The notes: generated by a model not told the origin, from the letters alone. Shown: positions 7,317-19,430, numbered from the stretch's first letter. The stretch: DNA of 64,000 bases from Candidatus Rhodoferax bjergmarkensis (GCA_016708345.1 JADJFX010000034.1:1-64000); one strand, 5' to 3'. Made by a program: numbers and translations.

Positions 7317-9248
7317 TTAAAAATCGACAGCCGGGCGCATGGAAGATTGTCGGACATAGCGCCAGTGGCCCACGGTGCAGGCCATCGCCGCCGCTGCTAC
7401 GCCGCCCATGCCCACCAGCATCAACGGGTACTGCCAAGCGCCGTCAAAGGCACCAAACATGCTGGCTTTGATGGCCCGCACCACCCAGGTCAGCGGCAAC
7501 CAGGGGCTGATGTCCGCAAACACCCCGCCGCTAAGTTCAACCGGCAAAATTCCGCCCGAAGACGAGAGCTGAACCGCCAGAAAAACCATGGCCAAGCCCT
7601 TGCCGGCATCGCCAAAAGCACGCGTCAGGGCGAACACGATAATCAAAAAAGTGAGCGATGCGACGCACAAGGTGATGGCAAATCCCCATAAATTAACCAC
7701 GTGAATTTTCATCAAAAATTCCACCGAAAGCAGCACCAGCAAGGCTTGCAGCAAAACCACCAAGGCCGGAATAAAAATCTTGCCCAGCATCTGTGAAACG
7801 CGCGAGAAAAACTGGGCTTGGCGCGGTAACACCCGCACGTGGATCAAAAACGCGGCAATGCCAGCGCCCAGCCACAAAGCGCCGGGGATGATGTTGGGCG
7901 CAAAGCTGGCACCGTTGTTCTGCACAGCTGCATCAACTTCTACCGACGGCAGCACCGAGTTGGCCAGCCCCTTGGCACTGCCGTCCATTTTCTGCACCAC
8001 TGCGGGAAGCGACCCAGCCAGAAAATCAATGCCTGTTGCCAGTTGCTTGGCACCGTCGCGGACTTTTTTGGTCCCCTCCGTCAGCGTCGCTGACCCAGCC
8101 TTGAGCTGCGCAGTGCCGCGGGTCAACTCCACCAACTTATCGTCTTCGGGCAACTTGGTCACCACAGTGTGAATTGCGTTGCCCAAAGTGCTTACCCCGC
8201 TGGTCAACGCCCCCACCCCGGCACTCAACCCCTTGGAGCCTTCCGTCAGGCGTTGCTGCGCCACCGTAGCTGACTTCAGCCCCGAGTCCAGTTGCGCCAT
8301 GCCATTGGCCAACTGGTCGGCACCAGTCACGATGCGCTCGCTGATCAAAATGCTGTCTTTGGCTTCTGCCTGAAAACCCGCAACGCCCTCCTGAATGCGG
8401 CGGGTGCCGGTTTGCAGCTCCACCAAACCACGCCCTAACTCACCTTGACCCGCGACCAGGGTTTCGGATCCTGCTTTTAAACGGCTAAGTTCTGCACTGG
8501 GTGGCCGCGCTGCGTCGATTTTTCGCAGTGCTGTCCCCAACTCTTTGACGCCGCCGGTCAATTGATCCACACCATCTTCTAGTCTGCCCATGCTTTGAGT
8601 AAGAGATTCAGCACCTGTAGCGGTCTGTCCGGCTCCGGCAGCGAGTTCTTTGGCCCCTTTGCGCAGTTGTTCGACGCCATCGCGCAAACGGTCAATATTG
8701 CGCTGCGAGCCCACCGCACTGGACAACACCAGCGCCCAGCGTTGCTCGTTCAGGCTTTTGTTCACTTCATGCCCCAGGTCTTCAGCAAAGCGCCGGGCCA
8801 TACCCGCACTCTGGTAGCTGTTTCCCTCTGAGGTGTAGATCACCATTTTGCCCGCGCCGGCATCGGCACCAGGTATGGCGTTGGAACTGAAATCGCGCGG
8901 AATGATCAGCGCAAACGCCAGCTTTCCTTGGCGAACCTGACGCCGCACTTCTTCCTCATCGGTGGATTCTTCATAACCAAAAATATGCTTGGCTTTAAGC
9001 CGGGCGGTGACCTCCCGACCAGCATTCACGGTCTGCTTGCGGTACTCTACGCCTTCATCAAGATTGACCAGACCCACCGCCAGATACCCGGTGTGTGCCG
9101 CAGGGTCCCACATGCTGGAGAGGTAGATGACAGAGTACAGCGCAGGTATCAACGCGACAATCAGGGTGGCCAAAAAAAGCTTGGGGTAACGGGAATAAAA
9201 CTGAGCCTCGATTCGCGCAATGACGAACACTTGTGAAAACAATTTCAT
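7317..9248 (-). CDS. YhgE/Pip-family membrane protein (ABC-2-like)
   Basis: 643 residues. The layout is one N-terminal TM segment (about 20-42), a large extracytoplasmic domain with VRQGKLAFALIIPRDFS, a long central helical/coiled-coil stretch (about 190-430) with repeating GAxxLxxG motifs (for example LTEGSKGLSAGVGALTSGVS), and five or six C-terminal TM segments from about 445. This is the architecture of YhgE/Pip proteins, related to ABC-2 permeases and phage-receptor Pip. The Gly-rich heptads resemble a stretched coiled coil. The function in Gram-negative bacteria is not established; export is an inference from the ABC-2 fold. Confidence 0.85.
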   Translation of the reverse strand: MKLFSQVFVIARIEAQFYSRYPKLFLATLIVALIPALYSVIYLSSMWDPAAHTGYLAVGLVNLDEGVEYRKQTVNAGREVTARLKAKHIFGYEESTDEEEVRRQVRQGKLAFALIIPRDFSSNAIPGADAGAGKMVIYTSEGNSYQSAGMARRFAEDLGHEVNKSLNEQRWALVLSSAVGSQRNIDRLRDGVEQLRKGAKELAAGAGQTATGAESLTQSMGRLEDGVDQLTGGVKELGTALRKIDAARPPSAELSRLKAGSETLVAGQGELGRGLVELQTGTRRIQEGVAGFQAEAKDSILISERIVTGADQLANGMAQLDSGLKSATVAQQRLTEGSKGLSAGVGALTSGVSTLGNAIHTVVTKLPEDDKLVELTRGTAQLKAGSATLTEGTKKVRDGAKQLATGIDFLAGSLPAVVQKMDGSAKGLANSVLPSVEVDAAVQNNGASFAPNIIPGALWLGAGIAAFLIHVRVLPRQAQFFSRVSQMLGKIFIPALVVLLQALLVLLSVEFLMKIHVVNLWGFAITLCVASLTFLIIVFALTRAFGDAGKGLAMVFLAVQLSSSGGILPVELSGGVFADISPWLPLTWVVRAIKASMFGAFDGAWQYPLMLVGMGGVAAAAMACTVGHWRYVRQSSMRPAVDF

Positions 9249-9409
9249 CGTGAACTACTCTTGAAAAGCCCTGTTTGAATTTTGGACTGCCTTTATCTTG
9301 TCAGCGCATTATGGTTCAGGCTGCTGGGCTTGGGTAAAAGCAGATTCGACAGATACTGCAGCGCCATCAGCCGGGTGAAGCACAGGGATGTGGTTTTCTG
9401 CCATACACC

Positions 9410-10120
9410 TTATTCGACCCAACGCGTGAATTCTGTGGCGGGCAGTCGAGGGGTATGAAATGTATTCACTACTTCACCTTCATCCGAATAACCAAGCGCC
9501 ATGGCGCACACCAGCATCTCATTCGGGCCAGCACCGATGTGTGGGAGGATAATTTTGGTAAAGGGGTTCCACGCTGCTTGGGGACAGGTGTGCAGACCGC
9601 GGCCACGTGCTGACACCATGATATTTTGCAAAAAAGTGCCGTAATCAACCAAGGAGCCACGCCCCATGACCCGGTCAATCGTGAACATCAGGCCGATTGG
9701 CGCGTCAAAGAACCGGTAATTGCGCTGCTGCTGCAAGTGCATCTTGTCCTTGTCAGCCTTGCCAATGCCCAGCAAGCCATACAAACCCCAGCCATTCTCG
9801 CGACGCCGCTCAATGTACGGACTAACCCACTCTTGCGGGTAGTAGTCGTATTCTTCCTTGTATTCTTGAAACAGCTCTGGGTTGGCCCGAATGGCATTGT
9901 GGGCAGCACACACTTTCTCACACAGCCTGTCGCGACCCGATCCTTCCAGCACATAAACTTTCCATGGCTGGGTGTTGGTGCCCGAGGGTGCCCTACTGGC
10001 CACATCCAGCAAGTCCATCACGGTTTGGCGAGGTACATTCTGCTGCGTAAAAGCACGAACTGACATTCGCGATGTGATCGCTGCGTCCACAATAGCGGCA
10101 TTCATATTAGTTTGCGTCAT
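9410..10120 (-). CDS. Nitroreductase family protein
   Basis: FMN-dependent NAD(P)H oxidoreductase of the nitroreductase fold, 236 residues. SRMSVRAFTQQNVPRQTVMD at the N-terminus and SRAPSGTNTQPWKVYVLEG hold the FMN-phosphate and substrate contacts. GTFLQNIMVSARGRGLHTCP and LVCAMALGYSDEGEVVN are the later conserved blocks. The start codon overlaps the stop codon of the upstream thioesterase gene (ATGA type), so the two are translationally coupled. Natural substrate unknown. Confidence 0.92.
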   Translation of the reverse strand: MTQTNMNAAIVDAAITSRMSVRAFTQQNVPRQTVMDLLDVASRAPSGTNTQPWKVYVLEGSGRDRLCEKVCAAHNAIRANPELFQEYKEEYDYYPQEWVSPYIERRRENGWGLYGLLGIGKADKDKMHLQQQRNYRFFDAPIGLMFTIDRVMGRGSLVDYGTFLQNIMVSARGRGLHTCPQAAWNPFTKIILPHIGAGPNEMLVCAMALGYSDEGEVVNTFHTPRLPATEFTRWVE

Positions 10121-10563
10121 AACAAGGTCTCCAAAACAGTTCTGAGATTTGTGGGCAGCGGTACCGGGCGGCGACTTTGCCTGTCAACATACACATGAAT
10201 AAAATGCCCCTTGGCTGCGGTCAACGAGTCACCTTGTGCAAACAGGCCTACCTCATAGCGTACGCTACTTGAACCCAGACGAGCCACTCGAATACCGGCT
10301 TCTACTGTTTGCGGGAAGGCCAGTGATGAAAAATAGTTGCACTGGGTTTCAATCACCAGCCCGATCGTCTCGCCACGGTGAATGTCAAGCACACCTTGCT
10401 CGATTAGATGGGCATTCACAGCGGTGTCAAACCAGCTGTAGTAAACAACGTTGTTGACGTGCCCGTAGGCATCGTTGTCCATCCAGCGCGTAGAGATCGT
10501 ACGAAATACTTTGTAACCGCTACGCGATTCAGCCTGAGGTTTTTTTGCAATGTCGTGGCTCAT
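10117..10563 (-). CDS. Acyl-CoA thioesterase, 4-hydroxybenzoyl-CoA thioesterase/YbgC fold
   Basis: 148-residue hot-dog-fold protein. The signature DNDAYGHVNNVVYYSWFDT contains the catalytic Asp of the YbgC/4HBT class, followed by ETQCNYFSSLAFPQ and RVARLGSSSVRYEVGLF. It is first in a two-gene operon with the nitroreductase. Which acyl-CoA it hydrolyses cannot be read from the sequence. Confidence 0.9.
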   Translation of the reverse strand: MSHDIAKKPQAESRSGYKVFRTISTRWMDNDAYGHVNNVVYYSWFDTAVNAHLIEQGVLDIHRGETIGLVIETQCNYFSSLAFPQTVEAGIRVARLGSSSVRYEVGLFAQGDSLTAAKGHFIHVYVDRQSRRPVPLPTNLRTVLETLL

Positions 10564-10678
10564 GGTGACTCATTTTGCCAGTGTGTTCACCAATTTAGGT
10601 CGTCCCCGCATTGGCATGGAATTGACATTGTGTCGGGGCCATGAATGCAGCCGTTTTTTCAATTCACGTTTGACTTTA

Positions 10679-10750
10679 TTGCAATGCAACAAAAAATTCT
10701 TGCGCGCACTCCGGTTCTCCCTATAATTCAAAATATGCTGCACTGCAACA
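10679..10750 (+). promoter_or_regulatory. phaP promoter with possible PhaR operator sites
   Basis: A -10 TATAAT at 10722-10727 follows TTGCGC at 10700-10705 with 16-bp spacing. Two similar motifs, TTGCAATGCAACA (from 10679) and TGCTGCACTGCAACA (10736-10750), flank the promoter. They resemble the TGC-rich sites bound by the PHA repressor PhaR at phasin promoters in other betaproteobacteria; the PhaR assignment is inference. Confidence 0.5.
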
Positions 10751-10817
10751 TCAGTCAAGACTGGTTTGAGTTTCGGCGCAGATAGTTTTTTTATTCACCC
10801 TAATTGGAGATATTTTT

Positions 10818-11363
10818 ATGTTGACCGTCGAACAAATCGTTGCTTCGCAAAAAGCAGGCGTTGAAACTCTCTTGGGCTTGACTTCCGAAGCCTTTGAAGG
10901 CATTGAGAAAATCGTTGAACTCAACTTGACAGCCTCCAAAGCTGCGCTGGCTGAATCCTCTGAGCACGCAAAAGCTTTGCTGAGTGTGAAAGATGCACAG
11001 GAGTTGATTGCTCTGCAAACTGGTCTGTTCCAGCCATTGGCTGAGAAAACTGCTGCTTACAGCCGTCACCTTTATGACATTACTTCGGGCTCTACGGCTG
11101 AATTCAGCAAAGCCTTCGAAGGTCAGACTGCCGAAGCTCAAAAGAAATTCATGGGCTTGGTCGACAACGCTGCCAAAAATGCACCCGCCGGTTCTGAAAC
11201 CGCTGTGGCTGTGATGAAAAGCGCCATCGCTGCCGCCAACAATGCTCTGGAGTCTGTGCAAAAGGCTGTCAAGCAAGCCACTGACGTTGCCGAAGCCAAT
11301 TTCAATGCCGTTGCCGCAACTGCCGTGGACGCAGCAAAACCTGCCGCCAAAAAGCAACGCTGA
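10818..11363 (+). CDS. phaP: Phasin (PHA granule-associated protein)
   Basis: 181-residue amphipathic helical protein starting MLTVEQIVASQKAGVETLLG. This is the classic phasin_2 start, followed by LTSEAFEGIEKIVELNLTAS. Phasins coat polyhydroxyalkanoate granules and control their size. The C-terminus is Ala/Lys-rich (AAKPAAKKQR), as in Comamonadaceae and Ralstonia. GGAG lies 9 bp before the ATG. It is transcribed alone, toward the patatin gene, with a shared terminator between them. Confidence 0.94.
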   Translation: MLTVEQIVASQKAGVETLLGLTSEAFEGIEKIVELNLTASKAALAESSEHAKALLSVKDAQELIALQTGLFQPLAEKTAAYSRHLYDITSGSTAEFSKAFEGQTAEAQKKFMGLVDNAAKNAPAGSETAVAVMKSAIAAANNALESVQKAVKQATDVAEANFNAVAATAVDAAKPAAKKQR

Positions 11364-11574
11364 TCGCCAAAAATCGTTTTTTTTCCTTGAAAGCAGTTCC
11401 CGGTGTGAATTCATTCACAAGAAAGTCACTTTTTTGAAGTCTTTACTCTAGTTACCTAGGGTATTCCCTGAGATACTTCAGTCAAGTCAGATTTTCAAGA
11501 ATAAGCCTGAACAGGCTCGTTCTTCCGGTTGTCTCCTCGGGTCTTTTCGAATTCTTCAGGTTCAGAGATCCTTC

Positions 11575-11603
11575 AAAGGCTGGTCGCAAGACCAGCCTTT
11601 TTT
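11575..11603. terminator. Terminator between phaP and the patatin gene
   Basis: AAGGCTGGTC-GCAA-GACCAGCCTT stem-loop followed by a run of T. It lies between convergent genes and is best oriented for phaP. Confidence 0.85.
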
Positions 11604-11621
11604 TTATCTGCAACCCCCAAC

Positions 11622-12533
11622 TCACTTCGCCTTCGCTTCCATCGCCAAACGCAGTTGGGGCAGCAGGGTCTGCATGGCCACACGGCCGGCCTCAATGGAG
11701 CGGCGCCGAGCACCAAAATCGGCGCTCGCCACACCAACAAGAGAAGGACGAACCACCACATCAACATCACGCAATTCAAAACTGTTAATGCTCTTGCCCA
11801 TGATGGAAAAGGTTTGCAACAAAATCTGCAGTGTGTCACCAGCTGCGTTACCTTCCGGCGCGCTGGAGATGTCAACCGCGATGATCAACTCGGCACCCAT
11901 TTGGCGTGCAAAACGTGCCGGCACCGGCGATACAAGACCACCATCAACATAGTCACGGCCCGCTATCCTGACAGGCTGAAACACCGCCGGTACAGCGCTA
12001 GACGCACGTACTGCCGTCGCCACATCACCCCTTTGAAACAACACGCCCTGCCCATTGTGGAGGTCCGTCGCCACAATACCCAACGGAATCGCCATGTTTT
12101 CGATCAAACGCCCATTGACTTGCTGACTGACATAACGCGCCAAAGCTTCGCCTCGAAGCATGCCGCGGCTAAATAGTGGCAAAGTCCAATCGGCGAATGT
12201 GGCCTCTTCCATGGATTAGGCAAGCTGCTGCAAATGGGCACCTGTTTTACCGCTGGCGTAAAAAGCTGCAACCAAGCTTCCCGCCGAGGTGCCCACCACA
12301 AGACTGGGACGAATCCCGGCCTCCTCAAGCACCTGTATCACCCCAATATGGGCAAAGCCACGTGCAGCACCACCACCGAGTGCCAAACCAATTTTTGGAG
12401 GCTTCTTCTGCACAATATGCGTCACGGGCTCTGGAACAGATGGTGTTATTGTTACCGGAGGCGTGGTGCATGCGGTCAGGCAAATGACAACAGCAAGTAG
12501 AACATGATGAAAAAAGATTTTAAGATATAACAT
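11622..12533 (-). pseudogene. Patatin-like phospholipase (RssA type) with in-frame nonsense codon
   Basis: Serine acyl hydrolase of the patatin/RssA family with a lipoprotein-like signal (LLAVVICLTAC). The first part (12216-12533) has the oxyanion motif GGGAARG and the nucleophile motif GTSAG. The second part (11622-12212) has the catalytic Asp motif DGG in YVDGGLVSPVPA. They lie in the same frame, separated only by TAA at 12216-12218 within LQQLA-stop-SMEEATFADW. A CAA-to-TAA change would explain it, since Gln fits the family here. An ATG two codons after the stop could allow reinitiation, but the Ser and Asp of the dyad would be on separate chains. Confidence 0.85.
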
Positions 12534-12597
12534 TTAATAGGAATGATTCGCGTTTGTGTTATGATGAGCCCGTTCCAATTTTTCACTTCATGACAAC

Positions 12598-13641
12598 ATG
12601 ACCAAGAAATACATTCCTGCCACATGCGCCATTTGGCTCGCCTGCACCGCCGCCATAGCACAAGATCAGGTTCTCAACATCTACTCGGCCCGCCACTATC
12701 CAACCGACGAAGCGTTGTATTCCAACTTCACCAAAGCAACCAGCATCAAAATAAATCGGGTTGATGCGGATGACGCCGGTATTCTCGCGCGTCTGAAGGC
12801 CGAAGGTGCTGCATCGCCAGCTGATGTGATTTTGTTGGTCGATGCGGCGCGTTTATGGAAGGGTGAAATCGAAGGACTGTTCCAACCGGTGCAATCCAAA
12901 ATGCTGATGGATGCCATTCCCGCTCACCTGCGGGGTAAACCAAACCCTGAAGGTGCTGTGCCCTGGTTTGGATTCTCCACCCGTGCCCGTGTCATTGTGT
13001 ACGACAAGGTCAAGGTGGCGAAAGATGATGTCGATACCTATCAAAAACTGGGAGATCCCAAAAACAAGGGAAAACTGTGTATTCGCTCTGGTTCACATCC
13101 TTACAACCTGTCACTCTTTGGGGCGGTAACAGAGCATCTGGGTGCTCAACAAGCCGAAAACTGGCTCAGGGGCATGGTGGATAACATGGCTCGCTCCCCA
13201 AAAGGTGGCGACACCGATCAAATTAAAGCGGTCGCATCAGGTGAATGCAGCATCGCCGTAACCAATTCTTACTATCTCGCACGCATCATGCGTTCTGAAA
13301 AACCTGAAGACAAGGCCATCATGGACCGTGTCGGCATCGTCTTTCCCAACCAGGCTTCATGGGGAACCCACGTCAACATCGCCGGTGGTGCTGTTGCAAA
13401 AAATGCCAAAAATCCAGCCAATGCAGTTAAATTTTTAGAATACTTGGCCAGTCCATCCGCGCAGGAGCATTTTGCAAATGGCAACAACGAATGGCCAGCC
13501 GTCAAAGACCTAAAAATCAAAAACTCAGCGCTTCAAGCAATGACAAGCAGTGGTTTCAAAAGCGAAACCATTCCCATCAGCATCGTTGGCATGAACCAAG
13601 TGAAAGTCCAGCAAATGCTGGACCGTGTCGGATTTAAATAA
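12598..13641 (+). CDS. Periplasmic Fe(3+)-binding protein of an ABC transporter (FbpA/FutA type)
   Basis: 347 residues. A signal peptide ending AIAQ precedes the mature start DQVLNIYSARHYPTDEALY, the standard opening of the FutA/FbpA iron-binding family. The Tyr pair in VTNSYYLARIM and the Tyr in IYSARHY are the usual iron ligands. No permease or ATPase gene is adjacent, so this is an orphan binding protein in this window. The upstream region (about 12539-12556) has an AATGATTCGCG stretch that weakly resembles a Fur box. It is divergent from the patatin gene. Confidence 0.9.
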   Translation: MTKKYIPATCAIWLACTAAIAQDQVLNIYSARHYPTDEALYSNFTKATSIKINRVDADDAGILARLKAEGAASPADVILLVDAARLWKGEIEGLFQPVQSKMLMDAIPAHLRGKPNPEGAVPWFGFSTRARVIVYDKVKVAKDDVDTYQKLGDPKNKGKLCIRSGSHPYNLSLFGAVTEHLGAQQAENWLRGMVDNMARSPKGGDTDQIKAVASGECSIAVTNSYYLARIMRSEKPEDKAIMDRVGIVFPNQASWGTHVNIAGGAVAKNAKNPANAVKFLEYLASPSAQEHFANGNNEWPAVKDLKIKNSALQAMTSSGFKSETIPISIVGMNQVKVQQMLDRVGFK

Positions 13642-13696
13642 AGGCCCGCAAGCACGCGGACATACCTGAAATCTGGCTTATTCAGCCAAATTCGCC

Positions 13697-16024
13697 TTAA
13701 CCAGCAGCGGCCTCCTGCGCTTCTGGTTTGGGCTTACCCTCTTTCTTGGGCAGTGGTTGAATATCGAGCAAGACTTCGGTCTTGCTTTCGTCCTTGTCAT
13801 CTAGGTCCACAGTCAAACGCCCTCCTTCGGTCAAGCGACCAAAAAGAAGTTCATCTGCAAGCGCACGGCGAATTGTATCCTGAATCAGACGCTGCATCGG
13901 GCGTGCGCCCATCAATGGATCAAATCCCTTCTTCGCCAAATGCTTGCGCAGTTTGTCGGTAAAGGTCACGTCAACCTTTTTCTCGGCCAGTTGTGTCTCA
14001 AGCTGCAGCAGGAATTTATCCACCACGCGCAAAATCACGTTTTCATCCAATGCCTTGAAGCTCACAGTGGCATCCAGACGATTGCGAAACTCTGGCGTGA
14101 ACAAGCGTTTGATGTCTGCCATCTCGTCACCGGCTTCGCGGACGTTTGTGAAACCCATCACCGTCTTGTTCATGGTTTCAGCGCCAGCATTGGTCGTCAT
14201 GATGATGATCACGTTGCGGAAGTCGGCCTTACGTCCATTGTTGTCTGTCAGTGTGCCGTGATCCATGACCTGCAGCAGCACATTGAAAATGTCCGGGTGT
14301 GCTTTCTCGATTTCATCGAGCAACAATACGCAATGCGGTTTTTTGGTTACAGCTTCGGTGAGCAAACCACCCTGATCAAACCCCACATAGCCAGGAGGCG
14401 CACCAATCAGGCGGCTCACGGCATGACGCTCCATGTACTCACTCATGTCAAAACGAATGAGATCAATGCCCATGATGTAGGCCAGTTGCCGTGCAGCCTC
14501 CGTCTTGCCAACGCCCGTGGGGCCGCTGAACAGGAATGAGCCAATGGGCTTGTCGCCCTTGCCTAAACCAGAGCGCGCCATCTTCACAGCCGATGCAAGC
14601 GTGTCAATCGCCTTGTCCTGCCCGAACACTACGTTGCGAAGGTCTCGCTCCAGGGTCTTAAGCTTGCCACGGTCATCATTGGACACATTGGCTGGCGGAA
14701 TGCGGGCAATCTTTGCGACAATTTCCTCAACCTCGGCCTTGGTGATGATTTTTTTCCGTTTGGACGGTGCCAAGATGCGTTGCGCAGCACCCGCTTCATC
14801 AATCACATCAATCGCCTTGTCCGGCAAATGGCGGTCGTTGATGTACTTGGCGCTCAACTCAGCGGCGGCCTGCAAGGCGGCCACCGCATACTTCACATTG
14901 TGGTGCTCTTCAAAACGGGATTTAAGTCCTTTGAGAATTTCAACCGTCTGATCAATGGTGGGCTCAACAACGTCGACCTTCTGGAATCGTCGAGACAGCG
15001 CTGCATCTTTTTCAAAAATCCCGCGGTACTCGGAAAATGTGGTTGCACCGATGCATTTGAGTGCCCCGGAACTCAATCCAGGCTTGAGCAAATTGGACGC
15101 ATCCAACGTGCCACCAGATGCCGCACCCGCACCAATCAGCGTGTGTATTTCATCGATAAACAAAATCGCATTGGATTTGTCCTTCAGGGATTTCAAAACG
15201 CCTTTAAGACGTTGTTCAAAATCACCCCGGTACTTTGTACCGGCCAGCAAAGCGCCCATGTCGAGTGAATAAACAATCGCCTCGGTCAGAATTTCCGGCA
15301 CATCCTTCTGGGTAATGCGCCATGCCAAACCCTCGGCAATTGCCGTCTTGCCAACGCCAGCCTCACCCACCAGCAGCGGGTTATTCTTGCGGCGGCGGCA
15401 CAAAATTTGAATCACACGCTCAACTTCGTACTCACGCCCAATCAAGGGATCTATCTTGCCGTCCTTGGCCAACTGATTGAGGTTGATGGTGTACTGCTCA
15501 AGTGGTGACGTTTTTTCACTTTTTTCAGCAGTCCCCTCTTCACTATCAGCCTGACTTTCGCCTGATTTGGTCGGCTCCGGCGGATCGCTTTTCTTGATAC
15601 CGTGGGCAATAAAGTTGACGACATCCAGACGCGTTACGCCCTGCTGATGCAGGTAATAAACCGCATGAGAGTCCTTTTCGCCAAAAATAGCCACCAATAC
15701 ATTGGCACCGGTCACCTCTTTTTTACCACTGCCGGTCGATTGCACATGCATGATGGCGCGCTGTATTACCCTCTGAAAGCCAAGCGTAGGCTGCGTGTCT
15801 ACATCATCCGAACCTGCCACTTGTGGCGTGTTGTCCTTGATGAAATTTGCCAGCGATTTACGCAAATCATCAATATTGGCAGAACAAGCTCGCAGCACCT
15901 CGGCTGCACTGGGGTTGTCCAGCAAGGCGAGCAACAAATGCTCGACGGTGATGAACTCATGGCGCTGCTGACGCGCCTCGACAAACGCCATATGAAGGCT
16001 GACTTCCAATTCTTGGGCAATCAT
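13697..16024 (-). CDS. clpA: ATP-dependent Clp protease ATP-binding subunit ClpA
   Basis: Hsp100 unfoldase that feeds substrates to ClpP, with ClpS as adaptor. It has 775 residues: an N-domain (1-140, MIAQELEVSLHMAFVEARQQ), an acidic linker, AAA-1 with Walker A GEAGVGKTA and Walker B ILFIDEIHTLIGAG, and AAA-2 with GPTGVGKTE and CVLLLDEIEKAH. The ClpP-contact loop region follows YVGFDQGGLLTEAV. It is downstream of clpS on the same strand, 140 bp apart, and the gap contains a hairpin repeat. Confidence 0.97.
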   Translation of the reverse strand: MIAQELEVSLHMAFVEARQQRHEFITVEHLLLALLDNPSAAEVLRACSANIDDLRKSLANFIKDNTPQVAGSDDVDTQPTLGFQRVIQRAIMHVQSTGSGKKEVTGANVLVAIFGEKDSHAVYYLHQQGVTRLDVVNFIAHGIKKSDPPEPTKSGESQADSEEGTAEKSEKTSPLEQYTINLNQLAKDGKIDPLIGREYEVERVIQILCRRRKNNPLLVGEAGVGKTAIAEGLAWRITQKDVPEILTEAIVYSLDMGALLAGTKYRGDFEQRLKGVLKSLKDKSNAILFIDEIHTLIGAGAASGGTLDASNLLKPGLSSGALKCIGATTFSEYRGIFEKDAALSRRFQKVDVVEPTIDQTVEILKGLKSRFEEHHNVKYAVAALQAAAELSAKYINDRHLPDKAIDVIDEAGAAQRILAPSKRKKIITKAEVEEIVAKIARIPPANVSNDDRGKLKTLERDLRNVVFGQDKAIDTLASAVKMARSGLGKGDKPIGSFLFSGPTGVGKTEAARQLAYIMGIDLIRFDMSEYMERHAVSRLIGAPPGYVGFDQGGLLTEAVTKKPHCVLLLDEIEKAHPDIFNVLLQVMDHGTLTDNNGRKADFRNVIIIMTTNAGAETMNKTVMGFTNVREAGDEMADIKRLFTPEFRNRLDATVSFKALDENVILRVVDKFLLQLETQLAEKKVDVTFTDKLRKHLAKKGFDPLMGARPMQRLIQDTIRRALADELLFGRLTEGGRLTVDLDDKDESKTEVLLDIQPLPKKEGKPKPEAQEAAAG

Positions 16025-16096
16025 GTGATTTCCTTTCTAGCGTTTTGTTGGTGATTCACTGTAAACCGATTTCAAAATCATTTCTACACAAATGCT

Positions 16097-16161
16097 TTTA
16101 ACGTGAAAAAACGAACTTTCATGATTCGGGGTGCTGCGCATTCCGACTCATGAAAGTTAGC
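16097..16161 (+). repeat. 65-bp hairpin repeat, copy A (behind clpS)
   Basis: Starts TTTAACGTGAAAAA and contains inverted arms AACTTTCATG / CATGAAAGTT. It matches the reverse complement of 53582-53646 at 55 of 65 positions. It lies 3 bp after the clpS stop codon, in the clpS-clpA gap. Confidence 0.85.
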
Positions 16162-16164
16162 TGA

Positions 16165-16524
16165 CTAGAAATCAACTGGCTCGCTGATGCACTTCAGGGG
16201 ATGCCCAGCCTTAATTGCTGCCTCAAGAACCTGATCCACTTTGGTGGCTGCCACATCCCTTGAGAACACACCGCACACGCCCTTGCCGTCCAAATGAATC
16301 TTGAGCATGATCCGTGTTGCGGCATCCAAATCTTTGCCAAAAAATTCTTGCAGCACCACTACGACAAACTCCATTGGAGTGTAGTCATCATTGAGCATGA
16401 CGACTTGGTACATCTGTGGCGGCTCCAACTTTTGCGTGCGTCTCTCAAGCACCACAGAATCCCCACCATCGTGATCAGGTTGGAGAGTAGGAACGATGGG
16501 CTTTGAGGGTGATTTGGTTGCCAT
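16165..16524 (-). CDS. clpS: ClpAP adaptor ClpS
   Basis: N-end-rule adaptor that docks on the ClpA N-domain and delivers substrates with destabilising N-termini. At 119 residues it has the normal length. The core is PPQMYQVVMLNDDYTPMEFV, with the N-degron pocket residues ND and M, followed by ILMKIHLDGKGVCGVFSRDVAATK. It precedes clpA on the same strand. Confidence 0.96.
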   Translation of the reverse strand: MATKSPSKPIVPTLQPDHDGGDSVVLERRTQKLEPPQMYQVVMLNDDYTPMEFVVVVLQEFFGKDLDAATRIMLKIHLDGKGVCGVFSRDVAATKVDQVLEAAIKAGHPLKCISEPVDF

Positions 16525-16923
16525 GCTTTGATTCTATCGGGCGTACTCAAACACCGCACAGTAACCTGAAATTGGTGACTGATTAGCTACATTCAAGCGA
16601 TCTAAATAAAAAATGGAAAATCGCTAGAAGCCGGAAAATCAACACAACGCATAGTGAATCGTCAGCTCCTGGCGAGGATATAAATTGATATCGCTTTATC
16701 ATATAATGTAGGGCTATTTCTCGGCAAGAGCGACAGCAGCACCTCCGGGCCCAGCCAAACGATGACACCGATCACGACCGGCAACCTTACCGCAAGGACT
16801 GCACACCAAATGTTCGCCCCCACATCTTGCCACTGAAGGATTTTTTTCTTCAGTCATCCTTGATGCGTCAGTCGTTTAAGACGCAAATCCAATCTGTCTG
16901 TTTTTTGTAGGTCTGAGGTTCAA
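16525..16923. promoter_or_regulatory. clpS-rpoD divergent intergenic region
   Basis: 399 bp without a convincing gene. A TATAAT at 16702-16707 is a possible -10 for rpoD, but its -35 is poor. GAGG lies 8 bp before the rpoD ATG. The clpS promoter must lie in the left half; I see no strong consensus. Confidence 0.4.
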
Positions 16924-19305
<2,382 letters not shown>

Positions 19306-19316
19306 TCGGTACTTAA

Positions 19317-19376
19317 GCTAAAAAAAGCGCCTTAGGCCCTTATAAAACGGGCGTAAGGCGCTATTTTTTTGATAGC
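19317..19376 (+). terminator. rpoD terminator formed by a dispersed-repeat copy
   Basis: Nested inverted repeat: outer GCTAAAAAAAGCGCC / GGCGCTATTTTTTTGATAGC and inner CTTAGGCCC / GGGCGTAAG, with a T tract. The layout of A/T arms around a GC palindrome resembles the repeat copies in cobD and nadE. Here it can act as a Rho-independent terminator. Confidence 0.75.
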
Positions 19377-19430
19377 AAATATGCATATCCCATTCAAAGT
19401 GGTCTTTGTTCCTCAGGCATATTGCATCCC

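Noticed and set aside
12539..12556. Fur box upstream of the iron-binding protein gene
   Set aside because: Only a weak partial match (AATGATTCGCG); noted with the gene but not strong enough to list as a site.
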